Origin: Deltaproteobacteria bacterium HGW-Deltaproteobacteria-15
GTDB taxonomy: Bacteria; Desulfobacterota; DSM-4660; Desulfatiglandales; HGW-15
Direction: 5' to 3'
DNA length: 64,000 nucleotides
NCBI GenBank assembly: GCA_002840535.1
Contig: PHBH01000004.1
Location: 62,001 to 126,000 of the forward strand
This document shows, in pieces, positions 41,572 through 50,263 of this stretch (the stretch's first letter is position 1; each line of letters begins with the position of its first letter). The notes under the pieces are model-generated. The model was not told the DNA's origin. It saw nothing but the letters and a program-made list of their open reading frames with translations, and did no database searches. Made by a program: the position numbers and the translations under genes.

Positions 41572-41684
41572 AGTTTAAGTATAAGATAAAAATATGCTTT
41601 ACAAAATATCCTTTTTTATCGATATACGTGTTGAAGAAACGGTTCGGGTTGTCTTTTTAAACCTATCTGGCGAAGGACAGACTC

Positions 41685-43910
41685 ATGGGAGAGGAAAAGG
41701 CAATTATCTCCGGTTGCCCTTCGTGTGGCAGCAGATACAAGGTGCCACCCGGGTTTCATGGCAAGACCCTATCCTGCAAGAAATGCGGCACCCCCTTCAA
41801 GCTCATCGAATTTCCCGAAAATCAAACTAAAGAACCCATGGCCCGGCCGGCCGCCGATAACAAGGCGCAGGCCATAGGGGTGGACGACCCTTGCCTGGTC
41901 ATTGGCAGACTGGTTGTCAAATATTGCTATGCCGACGAAGTCCAGGTGAGGGAGGCGCTTGCCTTCCAGGCAAAGGAAAAACAGCAGGGGAGAGAAAAGT
42001 CCCTGGGAGAGATTCTCGTTTCCAAAGGAACGATTTCGCCGGATCAGCTCAAGTGCGTTATTTCCGTTCAGCAGCTTGTAGATGCGCGCCAGCTCGATGT
42101 CCGGTTCGGGAGCATTGCCGTTCAGAACGGCTTTGCCGGGGATGAGGACATTGCGAACGCACTGGAGGTGCAAAAGAGGATTTTTAAAGAACAGCGGCTC
42201 GTGAAGCGGATAGGGGATATCCTTGTAGAGGCGGGGACCATGAGCCCGGAGCAAAAAGAGGGAATCCTCGAGAGACAGAAACGTCTGGCAGAGATGTCCC
42301 CATCGGGAGAGCCCGGCCGGCCCGATACGAGCGCAGACACAGCCAAGGACTTCGAAATAACCGTTTCTGAGGATGGGCTCTCCGCCTCTCTTTCCCTGGA
42401 GAAGGAAATCCCCGTCCGACCCCGCCTCAATGACATCAAGGCCGCTCTCGCCGCACGTGGGATCTGTCACGGGGTCGTGGATGACCAAAGTATAGAATCC
42501 GTGCTGAACGGAGAACAGGGAAAAGGTCCGTTTAAGATTGCGCAGGGAACGGCGCCGGTACAGGGTGGAGCGGTAATTATTCGGCATCTCTTCAATACCG
42601 ATCCTTTAAAGGTGGGCCAGATCAAGGAGGGGGGTAACATCGATTTCAGGGAGAGGGGTCCCGTTCCACAGGTCAAGCAGGGCGACCTCCTTGCGGAAAA
42701 GGTCTTTCCCGACGACGGAATACCCGGGCTCGATATTTACGGAAGAGAAGTCTCTCCTCCCATAAGCAAGGACGTCAAATTGCGGGCCGGGAAAGGAACA
42801 AAAATCTCTGGAGACGGTACGAAGCTGTATGCGGATATTCCAGGAAGGCCAGAACTCAGGGCTGACGGCAGGGTGTACGTCTTCAGCGATCTGGAGATCG
42901 ACGGGAATGTGGACCTGAAGACGGGACATGTCGATTTCCAGGGACACGTCGTTGTTTCCGGTGCGGTACAGAGCGGTTTCCGGGTAAAGGGAGGAAGCCT
43001 CACGGCGAATGAGGTCCTGAAGGCGGAGGTGGAGACCGCCGGGGACGTCGCTGTATTTGGGGGCATCATCGGGGCAACGATCCGGGCCGGCGGACATGTG
43101 AGGGCGAGATATATTCATGATTCGCAGATTGAAGCCCTCGGCGACATTGTTGTGGAGAAGGAGATCATCGATTCGAGATTGGAGAGCAGCGGACTCTGCA
43201 GTGTAAAGAAGGGACATATCCTCTCCAGCCAGGTCCAGGCAAAAAAAGGGATAGAAGCGGCCCAGGTAGGTTCCGATTCGTCGAGACAATGTCACCTTAT
43301 CGTGGGCACCAACGAAAGGGCCAGGAATGAAATCGAACGGCTGAAGAGATCAATAACGGCCAAGAAACAGGAGAAGAAGGGATTGGAGGAACGTGTTCAG
43401 GAACTGGAGAAGGAATCGCAGGGAGTCCAGTCCCAAATTGGAGTTCTGGCGCAGGAACAGGACCGCGCGCTGGTGAACAAGAGGAAGCTTCTGGCCAAGT
43501 TGGATGAAGTCCGCAAGACCGGCGCTGCAGACCAAATGGACGCGATGAATAAGCTCCTCGAAACACTCGACCAGGAAATCGGAGAAAGAGAAAAATCGCT
43601 GGACTCCCTTCTCGAGAGTCAGGAGAAGATCGCGGAGCAGATCTCCGCATCCCAGCAGGAACCCCGGCGCCTGGATGGAGAGATCGCGGCCATCGAGGAT
43701 GAGGTCGCCTCCATCGCGGAATGGGCGCAAGCCGACAAAGGGAGCTCTTTTGTCAAGGTCTACGGGTCGATTTACCAGTATACCTCTGTCAAAGGCATCT
43801 ACGCGACCATGATTCTTCCCGAAACACACAGCAGGGTCCTCATCAAGGAGATCAAGACCCGAACCGCCGATGACAAGCCGGAATGGAAGATGAAGATTTC
43901 CAGGCTGTAG
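41685..43910 (+). CDS. FapA (DUF342) family protein with zinc ribbon and MshEN-like repeats
   Basis: A 741-residue protein. Residues 8-40 form an MJ0042-type zinc ribbon (GCPSCGSRYKVPP, SCKKCGTPF). About 70-205 contain two or three degenerate repeats like type II secretion/MshE N-terminal domains (LGEILVSKGTISPDQL, FGSIAVQNGFAGDEDIANAL, IGDILVEAGTMSPEQ). The FapA domain spans about 225-560, with its glycine-rich beta-helix (VSGAVQSGFRVKGGSL, GDVAVFGGIIGATIRAGG). A coiled coil covers about 560-680 before a short C-terminal domain. FapA relatives affect polysaccharide or polar functions, mostly unknown. MshEN domains in other proteins can bind c-di-GMP; here the match is weak. Confidence 0.8.
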   Translation: MGEEKAIISGCPSCGSRYKVPPGFHGKTLSCKKCGTPFKLIEFPENQTKEPMARPAADNKAQAIGVDDPCLVIGRLVVKYCYADEVQVREALAFQAKEKQQGREKSLGEILVSKGTISPDQLKCVISVQQLVDARQLDVRFGSIAVQNGFAGDEDIANALEVQKRIFKEQRLVKRIGDILVEAGTMSPEQKEGILERQKRLAEMSPSGEPGRPDTSADTAKDFEITVSEDGLSASLSLEKEIPVRPRLNDIKAALAARGICHGVVDDQSIESVLNGEQGKGPFKIAQGTAPVQGGAVIIRHLFNTDPLKVGQIKEGGNIDFRERGPVPQVKQGDLLAEKVFPDDGIPGLDIYGREVSPPISKDVKLRAGKGTKISGDGTKLYADIPGRPELRADGRVYVFSDLEIDGNVDLKTGHVDFQGHVVVSGAVQSGFRVKGGSLTANEVLKAEVETAGDVAVFGGIIGATIRAGGHVRARYIHDSQIEALGDIVVEKEIIDSRLESSGLCSVKKGHILSSQVQAKKGIEAAQVGSDSSRQCHLIVGTNERARNEIERLKRSITAKKQEKKGLEERVQELEKESQGVQSQIGVLAQEQDRALVNKRKLLAKLDEVRKTGAADQMDAMNKLLETLDQEIGEREKSLDSLLESQEKIAEQISASQQEPRRLDGEIAAIEDEVASIAEWAQADKGSSFVKVYGSIYQYTSVKGIYATMILPETHSRVLIKEIKTRTADDKPEWKMKISRL

Positions 43911-43937
43911 AAAAAATATCTTTGAACTTCTCGGTGT

Positions 43938-44852
43938 TCAGAAAAGGCTCTCCGAATAGCTCTCTTCTATGACGGAAACCACCGAGGTGAGAACAGCGTT
44001 GACAGGCGTGGGGATCCCAAGTCTCTTTCCCTCCTGAACAATGGCGCCGTTGATAAAGGAAATTTCCGTCCGCCTCTTCTTGAGCACGTCCTGCAGCATG
44101 GATGCCACGTTGTCAGCAGTATCCCGGCATACCTGCATCACTTTTCCAAGAGGATCCGGGTAGGGGAGAGGTATCTTCAGGGAATTACAGACCTCGAGCG
44201 CCTCGGCAACGGCTTGCCGCATGATCGTCCGTGAACCCTCCTTCTCCGGCAACCTTCCGTTTCTCAGCCTTGTGAGGGCTGCGAGCGCATTTATCCCCAC
44301 ATTGACTACAAGTTTTCCCCAGATATAGATCCCGATGTTTTTATCGGCCCTTGAGCGGAATCCGGCATCCGTGAATGCGGAGATGATGGATTCCGAAAAT
44401 GGGCCGTCCTGAATGATTGTCTCGCCCTGTCCGGCATGCCGGATTCTCCCCTGCCCCAATACCGTTGCCCCTTCCGCAGTCACGCCGCCGAGGACCTTGT
44501 CCGGACCGAGCACTTCTGAGAGGATTTCCAGATTCCCCAACCCGTTCTGGAGGCTAAGAACCCTGGTTTGCGGACCAACGGTTTCCTGGATACCCTTTGC
44601 TGCGGAAAGCGTGTCATAGGCTTTGACGCAGATCAGAACCAGGTCGGGCGGAGTGGAAAGGGGTGTTGAAAAGGCGGGAACTCCTGCTTTGTACTTACCG
44701 CTCACCCCCTCGACCCTGACCCCCTTGCGGTTGATCTCTTCCACCCGTTCACGGAGAGTCTCCAGCAGGGTCACATCATGTCCGACTTTTTGAAGCCGGG
44801 CCGCAAAAAGGCACCCCATGGCCCCTGCGCCAACGACAAGAATGCGCATCAT
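43938..44852 (-). CDS. panE: 2-dehydropantoate 2-reductase
   Basis: A 304-residue ketopantoate reductase: N-terminal NADP site ILVVGAGAMGCLFAARL, the VKAYDTLSAA segment, LSLQNGLGN, and the C-terminal helical domain with KLVVNVGINALAALTR and MLQDVLKKRRTEISFINGAI. The catalytic lysine (KLVVN) and late Glu/Ser are present. It reduces ketopantoate to pantoate for coenzyme A. It directly follows panB on the same strand, 17 bases apart, which supports the assignment. Confidence 0.9.
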   Translation of the reverse strand: MMRILVVGAGAMGCLFAARLQKVGHDVTLLETLRERVEEINRKGVRVEGVSGKYKAGVPAFSTPLSTPPDLVLICVKAYDTLSAAKGIQETVGPQTRVLSLQNGLGNLEILSEVLGPDKVLGGVTAEGATVLGQGRIRHAGQGETIIQDGPFSESIISAFTDAGFRSRADKNIGIYIWGKLVVNVGINALAALTRLRNGRLPEKEGSRTIMRQAVAEALEVCNSLKIPLPYPDPLGKVMQVCRDTADNVASMLQDVLKKRRTEISFINGAIVQEGKRLGIPTPVNAVLTSVVSVIEESYSESLF

Positions 44853-44869
44853 CCACCCCCATGAATTTC

Positions 44870-45703
44870 TCAGATTTTCTTGGCCTCTTCGGGCTTCATC
44901 ACAAAAGAGTGCTCCGGCCCGGGGAAGGTGCCGTTCTTGACTTCCGTCTTGTACTGGAGAAGGGCTTCCCTGATCATGGGGGAGAGATTTACGTAACGCT
45001 TCACGAATTTTGGCGTAAACCTCTCGAACAGGCCCACGAGATCGTGATAGACCAGCACTTGCCCGTCACAGTCCTTCCCAGCACCGATGCCGATAGTGGG
45101 GATCTTGAGCTCTTCGGTGATTCTTGCTGCCAGAAGGTCAGGTATGGCTTCCAGGACCAGCATGAATGCCCCGGCTTCCTCCAGATCGCGGGCCGACTGC
45201 AGCAACTGCCGAGCGCTTTCCGCATCCTTGCCCTGGACCTTGAACCCGCTCAACATGGTAGCGGTCTGGGGTGTCAGTCCGATATGCCCGCAGACGGGGA
45301 TGCCGGCCCGCACAATGGCCCTGACCACATCCGCCATCTCGCTCCCTCCTTCCAGCTTCACGGAATCGCATAAGGCCTCTTTGAAGAACCGGCCGGCGTT
45401 TTCCACCGCCTTTTCCACAGAAACCTGATAGGAAAGAAACGGCATATCCCCGATGACAAAGGCGGACTGAGTGCCCCTCATAACAGCCTTGCAGTGGTGG
45501 ATCATTTCTTCCACTGTGACAGGCACGGTGGAGCTATGCCCCAGCATGACCATGGCAAGAGAATCGCCGACCAAAATGGTGTCAATGCCTGCCTCGTCCA
45601 CGAGCCTGGCTGTAGGATAATCGTAGGCGGTCATCATGGTGATCTTTTCTCCAGCCCTCTTCTTCTGATTGAGTTCCGCAAGAGTCATTTTCTTATTTTC
45701 CAT
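44870..45703 (-). CDS. panB: 3-methyl-2-oxobutanoate hydroxymethyltransferase
   Basis: A 277-residue enzyme with PanB motifs MTAYDYPTARLVDEAGID, LVGDSLAMVMLGH, CGHIGLTPQ and GIGAGKDCDGQVLVYHD. It makes ketopantoate from ketoisovalerate and methylenetetrahydrofolate. ATG 45703 is chosen because GGAGG lies five bases upstream and the protein then has the family length; a longer in-frame start at 45769 adds unconserved residues. First gene of the panB-panE pair. Confidence 0.93.
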   Translation of the reverse strand: MENKKMTLAELNQKKRAGEKITMMTAYDYPTARLVDEAGIDTILVGDSLAMVMLGHSSTVPVTVEEMIHHCKAVMRGTQSAFVIGDMPFLSYQVSVEKAVENAGRFFKEALCDSVKLEGGSEMADVVRAIVRAGIPVCGHIGLTPQTATMLSGFKVQGKDAESARQLLQSARDLEEAGAFMLVLEAIPDLLAARITEELKIPTIGIGAGKDCDGQVLVYHDLVGLFERFTPKFVKRYVNLSPMIREALLQYKTEVKNGTFPGPEHSFVMKPEEAKKI

Positions 45704-46035
45704 TGTGGCCTCCAAAGTTTGGGCTGATTGCAGGAGAAATTCCGATCGTCCCCGAATCTCCATGTTCAAAAGGTATAGACCATGGCGCTTTGGCAGTCAA
45801 CCGGCACAGATAAGGCAACGCGGAAGGGGAACACGCATGGAAAAATGAAGAGACTCACGCAATCGCCATCGCTTGCGCGGTGTGGGTGGCGCTATTGGGA
45901 CATCACCAGGGCGGAAATCGCTCGTTGAGGTTCTTGACAGCCCCACGATTTTGTGGATACTTTCGATTCCCAATCGTCAGGAGAGTCTAAAGGAGCCGCG
46001 GCAAACACTCCCTTATTCGGAATCAGGGGGCGAGT
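45704..46035. other. 332-base divergent gap
   Basis: Apart from the promoter at 45934-45961 I see no gene, repeat or RNA structure. The panB promoter must lie here too but was not located. Confidence 0.45.
45934..45961 (+). promoter_or_regulatory. sigma-70 promoter of the AMIN-domain gene
   Basis: Perfect TTGACA (45934-45939), 16-base spacer, GATACT (45956-45961), about 75 bases before the GTG at 46036. Confidence 0.6.
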
Positions 46036-46548
46036 GTGATCCATTTTGTCTTTTGGTGCTTTTTCATCTTCGCAAGCCTGCAATGGTTTGCGCCTTTTAC
46101 CAGCGCTTCTGATTTACAGCGACAGTCGTATTCTCTTGCACAATCCGGGGCAGCTGCGCAAGACAAGGAACAACCTCAGGCTGCCGGCAAGCCCCCTCTG
46201 ATCATCAGAGACATCCAGTTTCGATTAGAAAAGGGTGCGAAAGAAAAAGTGCTCGTTCTTTCAAATCGGTTCATCGACCCCTCCGTCATGGCCCTCGAAG
46301 GAGAGAAACCCAGGTTTGTCATAGACATCCGGAATACGAGCTCGGTAAAAAAAGGACTCACCACCATCCCTGTGAACGGCCGATTCATTCAGCAGGTCCG
46401 CACCCGCCATGATGCCAAAACAGGAACATTCAGAATCGTGCTGGACCTCAGTCCCAGTGAGAATTACAAGGTGAACCAGACCTTTTTTGAAGCGGAAAAC
46501 ATGTATGTCGTAGAAGTCGAGCCGGAAAGCAGGAGTGAAAGGAAATAG
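46036..46548 (+). CDS. exported AMIN-domain protein
   Basis: A 170-residue protein with a signal sequence (IHFVFWCFFIFASLQWF, cleavage likely after TSAS), a low-complexity Gln/Ala linker, and an AMIN domain from about residue 55: IRDIQFRLEKGAKEKVLVL, KPRFVIDIRNTSS, FIQQVRTRHDAKTGTFRIVLDL. AMIN domains bind peptidoglycan or place envelope machines. No catalytic domain is attached, so it is probably a wall-targeting or scaffold protein. The start is GTG with GGGGGCGA upstream. Confidence 0.8.
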   Translation: MIHFVFWCFFIFASLQWFAPFTSASDLQRQSYSLAQSGAAAQDKEQPQAAGKPPLIIRDIQFRLEKGAKEKVLVLSNRFIDPSVMALEGEKPRFVIDIRNTSSVKKGLTTIPVNGRFIQQVRTRHDAKTGTFRIVLDLSPSENYKVNQTFFEAENMYVVEVEPESRSERK

Positions 46549-46660
46549 TCGAGAGGTGGCCGACCGATCTTGGAACCGCGCAAGAGAAGAAATCGATTTT
46601 GAATTGCCGGTAACTTGGGGTATATAGTGCACAAAATAATGTTACCCAAAGGAGTGAAAG

Positions 46661-46765
46661 ATGGCTAAGACTGCAGAGAGAAAAAAGGATACCAAGAAGA
46701 AACCGACCAAGACGTTGAAAGAAAAGAAGGCGGAGAAGAAGGCAAAGAAAGAAGGCAAAAGTTAG
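46661..46765 (+). CDS. 34-residue lysine-rich small protein
   Basis: A short frame, MAKTAERKKDTKKKP onward, with 15 lysines in 34 residues and no hydrophobic segment. AAGGAG six bases upstream of ATG 46661 is a textbook ribosome site, and the gene sits between two plus-strand genes. Strongly basic short proteins of this kind often bind nucleic acid. Nothing more can be said from sequence. Confidence 0.6.
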   Translation: MAKTAERKKDTKKKPTKTLKEKKAEKKAKKEGKS

Positions 46766-46779
46766 TCGCGTTCTCGGAA

Positions 46780-47316
46780 ATGGGTGCGGAGAGCATGCCG
46801 ATTCGTCTGCCAAAGCTGGTCGAGCGAGATCACCGGGCGACGGAGCTTCTCCATATTTTGACCTCGAACACCCGGCCTCTGTGGAGCGGGGGTCAGATCG
46901 AGGTCCCGTTGGTCAAACTCGATCACGGGCTGGCCGAGGCCCTGCGCAGCGCCCATAATGCCGGCAGGGTCGTTCGAGGCCTGGAAAGCGCCAACAAAAA
47001 GCTGGCTTCTGAAGAGCGTGGGCTCATTCTGGCCGATCAACGCGCCAATGTGGTCCGAGGCGCCCGTGTCTCGCGCCTGCTGCTTCTGGCGGATGATGGT
47101 GCAGAGCGCTTTTACCGCCATGTGGAGACGCTGCTTCGCCGTCACGAACCCAGGGTGCTGGCTGTTCGTCTTGCGCTGGATGCGGCTGCCCTGGGTGAGT
47201 TGCTCTTCGGCCCCAATCGTCCCGTTCGGTTGCTGATGATCGAGCACAAAGAGGCTGTCTGCTCGGTTCTCCTCGCCATGGCTTCCCGCCCTATCGACAA
47301 ACACGATCTTGTGTGA
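46780..47316 (+). CDS. conserved hypothetical protein
   Basis: A 178-residue soluble, Arg- and Leu-rich, mainly helical protein with no recognised domain. Segments such as GQIEVPLVKLDHGLAEALR and LRRHEPRVLAVRLALDAAALG look regular but family-free to me. The start could be ATG 46780 or ATG 46795. It follows the lysine-rich gene by 14 bases and is probably co-transcribed with it. Confidence 0.55.
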   Translation: MGAESMPIRLPKLVERDHRATELLHILTSNTRPLWSGGQIEVPLVKLDHGLAEALRSAHNAGRVVRGLESANKKLASEERGLILADQRANVVRGARVSRLLLLADDGAERFYRHVETLLRRHEPRVLAVRLALDAAALGELLFGPNRPVRLLMIEHKEAVCSVLLAMASRPIDKHDLV

Positions 47317-47336
47317 GCATTAAAAGAAAAGATTTT

Positions 47337-47500
47337 TTCTCACAGAGTCCACAGAGTCGCAGAGCAATTCGGGGTGACATATTGAGCGATCGATACGCGC
47401 GTATCGTCGGATGCCTTGAGTTGCTGAATCTTGTCCTGTTTCTTGACCCAAGAAACAGGACAATGTAGCGCTCTCTCTGTGAACTCTGGGTTCTCTAGCG
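47337..47500. repeat. composite palindromic element between convergent genes
   Basis: Outer arms CACAGAGTCCACAGAGTC (from 47341) and CTCTGTGAACTCTGGG (47475-47490) are imperfect reverse complements. Inside lie two perfect palindromes: CGATACGCGCGTATCG (47391-47406), and a 14-base stem TGTCCTGTTTCTTG/CAAGAAACAGGACA with a 3-base loop (47432-47462). It separates convergent genes and may end transcription both ways. Confidence 0.75.
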
Positions 47501-47558
47501 AAGCCCCGCCCAGCGGGCGGGACAGGCGCGCGAGAGACGCCTTCAGTGAAAGCAACGA

Positions 47559-48248
47559 TCAAGTGTTGCGTATCAGGATATCGTGGGCCTTGGGGCCGCA
47601 GTTGAAGAGGAGATCGAAGGCGGAGAGGTTCGGGATGAAATCTCCCCAAAGCTGGGGGTAGACGGGAGAAGGGGGTTGAAAGAATTCAAGCGATATCCCG
47701 GCTGATTCGAACAAAGATGCGTCCAGGTATTTCCGGGCGGGAGCCTGGGCCAGGAAGCGGTCGGCCCCAAGGGTTCTGCAGATCTCTACAAGACGGGTGG
47801 TGGCCGTAGATCCAATTGCCAGTTCAGAGAGAAGCTCCATCTCTGTTCTGATTCCGAGCTGTAACCAGAGATAGTCGATGATCGAAACGTTCAGATCGAT
47901 GAGCCTGTCGTATTTTTCAGAAAACATCTCCTCCACAAAATCCAGATGGTCTCTTAAGTAAGGCGCATGACCGTAAGCTGACTTGATGCTCTCCAGGTGC
48001 TTGGCCCTCCATCGTCCTTTCGTATGGATTCTCACTTCGTTTATGCGCTGAAGGCCCAGACCTTTTTTCATCACAGGGACCGTCATCCAGAGAGCGCCCT
48101 GAGCGTTCTTGAATCGGTTGCGCGTGATCCAGGTCGTTCCGCGGGGGAACTGCACCTCGTCAAGGATGACAAAGACATCCGAGAGATGAGCCTTGTAGAA
48201 GAAGCCGGGAAAAGGGGCGAAATAGGGCTGGGATACGGAAACGATCAT
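47559..48248 (-). CDS. WbqC-like family protein
   Basis: A 229-residue protein of the WbqC-like family: start VSVSQPYFAPFPGFFYKAHL, then FVILDEVQFPRGTTWITRNR, and the later DLNVSIIDYLWLQLGI. Members occur in O-antigen and surface polysaccharide clusters, and their reaction is not established; an aminotransferase- or acyltransferase-related role has been suggested. No other glycan gene is next to it, so function is left open. Confidence 0.82.
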   Translation of the reverse strand: MIVSVSQPYFAPFPGFFYKAHLSDVFVILDEVQFPRGTTWITRNRFKNAQGALWMTVPVMKKGLGLQRINEVRIHTKGRWRAKHLESIKSAYGHAPYLRDHLDFVEEMFSEKYDRLIDLNVSIIDYLWLQLGIRTEMELLSELAIGSTATTRLVEICRTLGADRFLAQAPARKYLDASLFESAGISLEFFQPPSPVYPQLWGDFIPNLSAFDLLFNCGPKAHDILIRNT

Positions 48249-48376
48249 GGCTCAGTCCTTTCCCGGAAAGTGAAACTCTCGATCAGGTCGAAACCCACGC
48301 CCCTGAGCGCCTGGTCATGGAGAGTGGCTACGCCTGCCCCGGATTCATTGGTCGGGAGAGCATCCACAGTTTCCAT
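48245..48376 (-). CDS. doubtful 43-residue frame before the wbqC-like gene
   Basis: An open frame from ATG 48376 ends with a TGA overlapping the wbqC-like ATG (CCATGA). The tail LHDQALRGVGFDLIESFTF reads like the C-terminus of a real protein. The ribosome site is weak and the N-terminus unconvincing. It may be a gene remnant. Confidence 0.2.
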   Translation of the reverse strand: METVDALPTNESGAGVATLHDQALRGVGFDLIESFTFRERTEP

Positions 48377-48396
48377 AGGCTGTCATGATTCATTCT

Positions 48397-48459
48397 GCCA
48401 CTAAGACACAAAGGCACAAAGAAAAAATCAGCAGGTTTTCTCTTCGTGTCTTTAGTGGC
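48397..48459. repeat. GCCACTAAGACAC palindromic repeat
   Basis: GCCACTAAGACACAAAGG (from 48397) and GTGTCTTTAGTGGC (48446-48459) are reverse complements but for one inserted base, around a 30-base centre. The element ends at the stop codon of the deacetylase-like gene (TAG at 48461-48459). Confidence 0.8.
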
Positions 48460-49265
48460 TAGACTTCTGTACCCGGGATGAGGCTGGACACATACACCAG
48501 CGAGATTTCCGACTCTCTCAGCGCGCGCGCGAAACGTCCGATAGCCCTTGCAGTCTCAGGAAAGGGATGTCCTATTCCAATGGCGCTGCCTCGTTTCAAG
48601 GCGCAGATCCTCAACCGATCCAGCGCAAAGAGAGTCGGTTCCTCACCCAGATAGTGATCAAGGAAGAGGTGCCGGGATGCTGCCGGAACCTTGAGCCTGC
48701 GGGCCGTCTCGCCCACCACGGAACGGCCGGAAGTCAGGCTGTCCACGAAAAAAAGCCCGCTTCCCCTGAGAACCCCTAATGCGTCACTGGTTTCTCTCTG
48801 GCACGCGGTGAATCTGGATCCCATGTGGTTGTTCACTCCGTACGCATGGGGGAGTTCAGACAGATTTTCCGTCATTATCCGGGCGATCTTTGCTTCGTCA
48901 TCACCTACAAACAAGGCGCCGGGACCGGGATTCAGGAAACGGTCGTATGGCTCCATTGGCTGGTGGAGCATGATCTCATGGCCTTGCCTGTGTATCTCAT
49001 CGGCCAGCTCATGGGAGTGGTGGAGCCTTGGCAGGATGGAAAAGGTGATGGGAACGTCCAGATCGAGAAACTGCCGCGCCCTGGGGATACTGAACCCGAT
49101 ATCATCTATGATCAGCGCAATTCGTGCACTGGGGGAGGAGGCACTACGGCCTTTCATATCAGAAGCGAATGCACTTGCGAGCCCGTTTACACCCAGGAAG
49201 GTACCTGCAAGGACGGCGGCGCTCCTGGCAAGGAACTCTCTTCTTTTCATGGCACGCTCAGGCAT
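48459..49265 (-). CDS. divergent polysaccharide deacetylase family protein with Tat signal
   Basis: A 268-residue protein. Residues 6-36 are a twin-arginine signal (KRREFLARSAAVLAGTFLG). The body matches the divergent polysaccharide deacetylase (YibQ-like) family: IALIIDDIGFS, ITFSILPRLHHSHELADEIH, GHEIMLHQPMEPYD, and NNHMGSRFTA. It probably acts on glycans in the periplasm, but activity in this family is unproved. The start could be ATG 49265 or ATG 49250. tatC, needed for its export, is the divergent neighbour 240 bases away. Confidence 0.82.
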   Translation of the reverse strand: MPERAMKRREFLARSAAVLAGTFLGVNGLASAFASDMKGRSASSPSARIALIIDDIGFSIPRARQFLDLDVPITFSILPRLHHSHELADEIHRQGHEIMLHQPMEPYDRFLNPGPGALFVGDDEAKIARIMTENLSELPHAYGVNNHMGSRFTACQRETSDALGVLRGSGLFFVDSLTSGRSVVGETARRLKVPAASRHLFLDHYLGEEPTLFALDRLRICALKRGSAIGIGHPFPETARAIGRFARALRESEISLVYVSSLIPGTEV

Positions 49266-49504
49266 GTTTCGTTCCGGCTTTCATGATAAGCCTCGGCTGA
49301 AACAGACTGGCTCCGAATACAATAGATTGAGGGCCAAGTCAATGCATAATACAAGGCATGGTGTAAGAAAGGGAGATTGATCGGGAATCAGCTTCTCATT
49401 GAAGATTATTCTAGTGAAGAGCGGCGGCTTTCGGCAGAGACCCCAAAGGTGTTGCGGACCGGGATAGAAGCAGTCTATAAGGGATACACACGGAGAGAAA
49501 TGGT

Positions 49505-50263
49505 ATGTCGGCGAATGATGACAGCAAAATGCCTTTTACGGCCCACCTCGAAGAGCTTAGAAAATGTCTGATCATCTGCGTGGTGGCTGCCGCCATCGGC
49601 ACTTTCATATGCTACGGGTTTAAGGAAAGACTCTTCCATCTTCTCATGAGGCCTCTTGTACATGCTCTTCCCCAGGGGCAGAAAATGGTCTTTACCGGTC
49701 TGCCTGAAGCCTTTTTCGTGTACCTCGAAATCTCGATAATTGCAGGAATTATCCTGGCCATGCCCATAATCCTCTATGAGACATGGGTGTTTGTAGCGCC
49801 CGGACTCTACGTTCACGAGAGGAAGTTTGCCGCGCCAATGGTCATCCTCTCGTCCATTTTCTTTGCAGGGGGGGTGCTGTTCGCCTACTTTGTCGTGTTC
49901 CCTTTCGCCTTCAAGTACCTCGTGGGGTTCGAAACCGAACTGGTTCGTCCATTGCCGGCCATGAGAGAATACATGAGCCTGGCAAGCGCGCTTCTACTCG
50001 CGTTCGGCCTCATCTTCGAGCTGCCCCTGGTGCTCACCTTGCTTGCCAGAATCGGGGTCGTCTCAACCGCCTTTCTGAAGAAGCAGCGAAAGTACGCCTT
50101 TCTCCTGGCGTTCGTCGCTGCCGCGATTCTCACTCCCACCCCCGATGTCTTCAACCAGGTCCTGATGGCCGGTCCGATCATGGTTCTCTATGAAATCAGC
50201 ATCTGGGGAGCAAAGATCTTCGGGAAAAAACGGCAGGAAAAGAGTAAGGAAGAACAGCCTTAA
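49505..50263 (+). CDS. tatC: Sec-independent protein translocase TatC
   Basis: A 252-residue six-helix membrane protein with TatC landmarks: HLEELRKCLIICVVAA at the N-terminus, FTGLPEAFFVYLEISI, ETWVFVAPGLYVHERKFA, and LTPTPDVFNQVLMAGPI. It recognises twin-arginine signals. No tatA/tatB gene is in the window. The last codons (EEQP and TAA) lie inside a dispersed palindromic repeat whose other copy is at 28441, so the C-terminus has been replaced or extended by the repeat. Confidence 0.93.
   Translation: MSANDDSKMPFTAHLEELRKCLIICVVAAAIGTFICYGFKERLFHLLMRPLVHALPQGQKMVFTGLPEAFFVYLEISIIAGIILAMPIILYETWVFVAPGLYVHERKFAAPMVILSSIFFAGGVLFAYFVVFPFAFKYLVGFETELVRPLPAMREYMSLASALLLAFGLIFELPLVLTLLARIGVVSTAFLKKQRKYAFLLAFVAAAILTPTPDVFNQVLMAGPIMVLYEISIWGAKIFGKKRQEKSKEEQP

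Noticed and set aside
49377..49571. Possible 64-residue frame between the deacetylase-like gene and tatC (a tatA candidate by position)
   Set aside because: It has no membrane helix or TatA motif, its start is too close to the ribosome-like site, and it runs into tatC in another frame.
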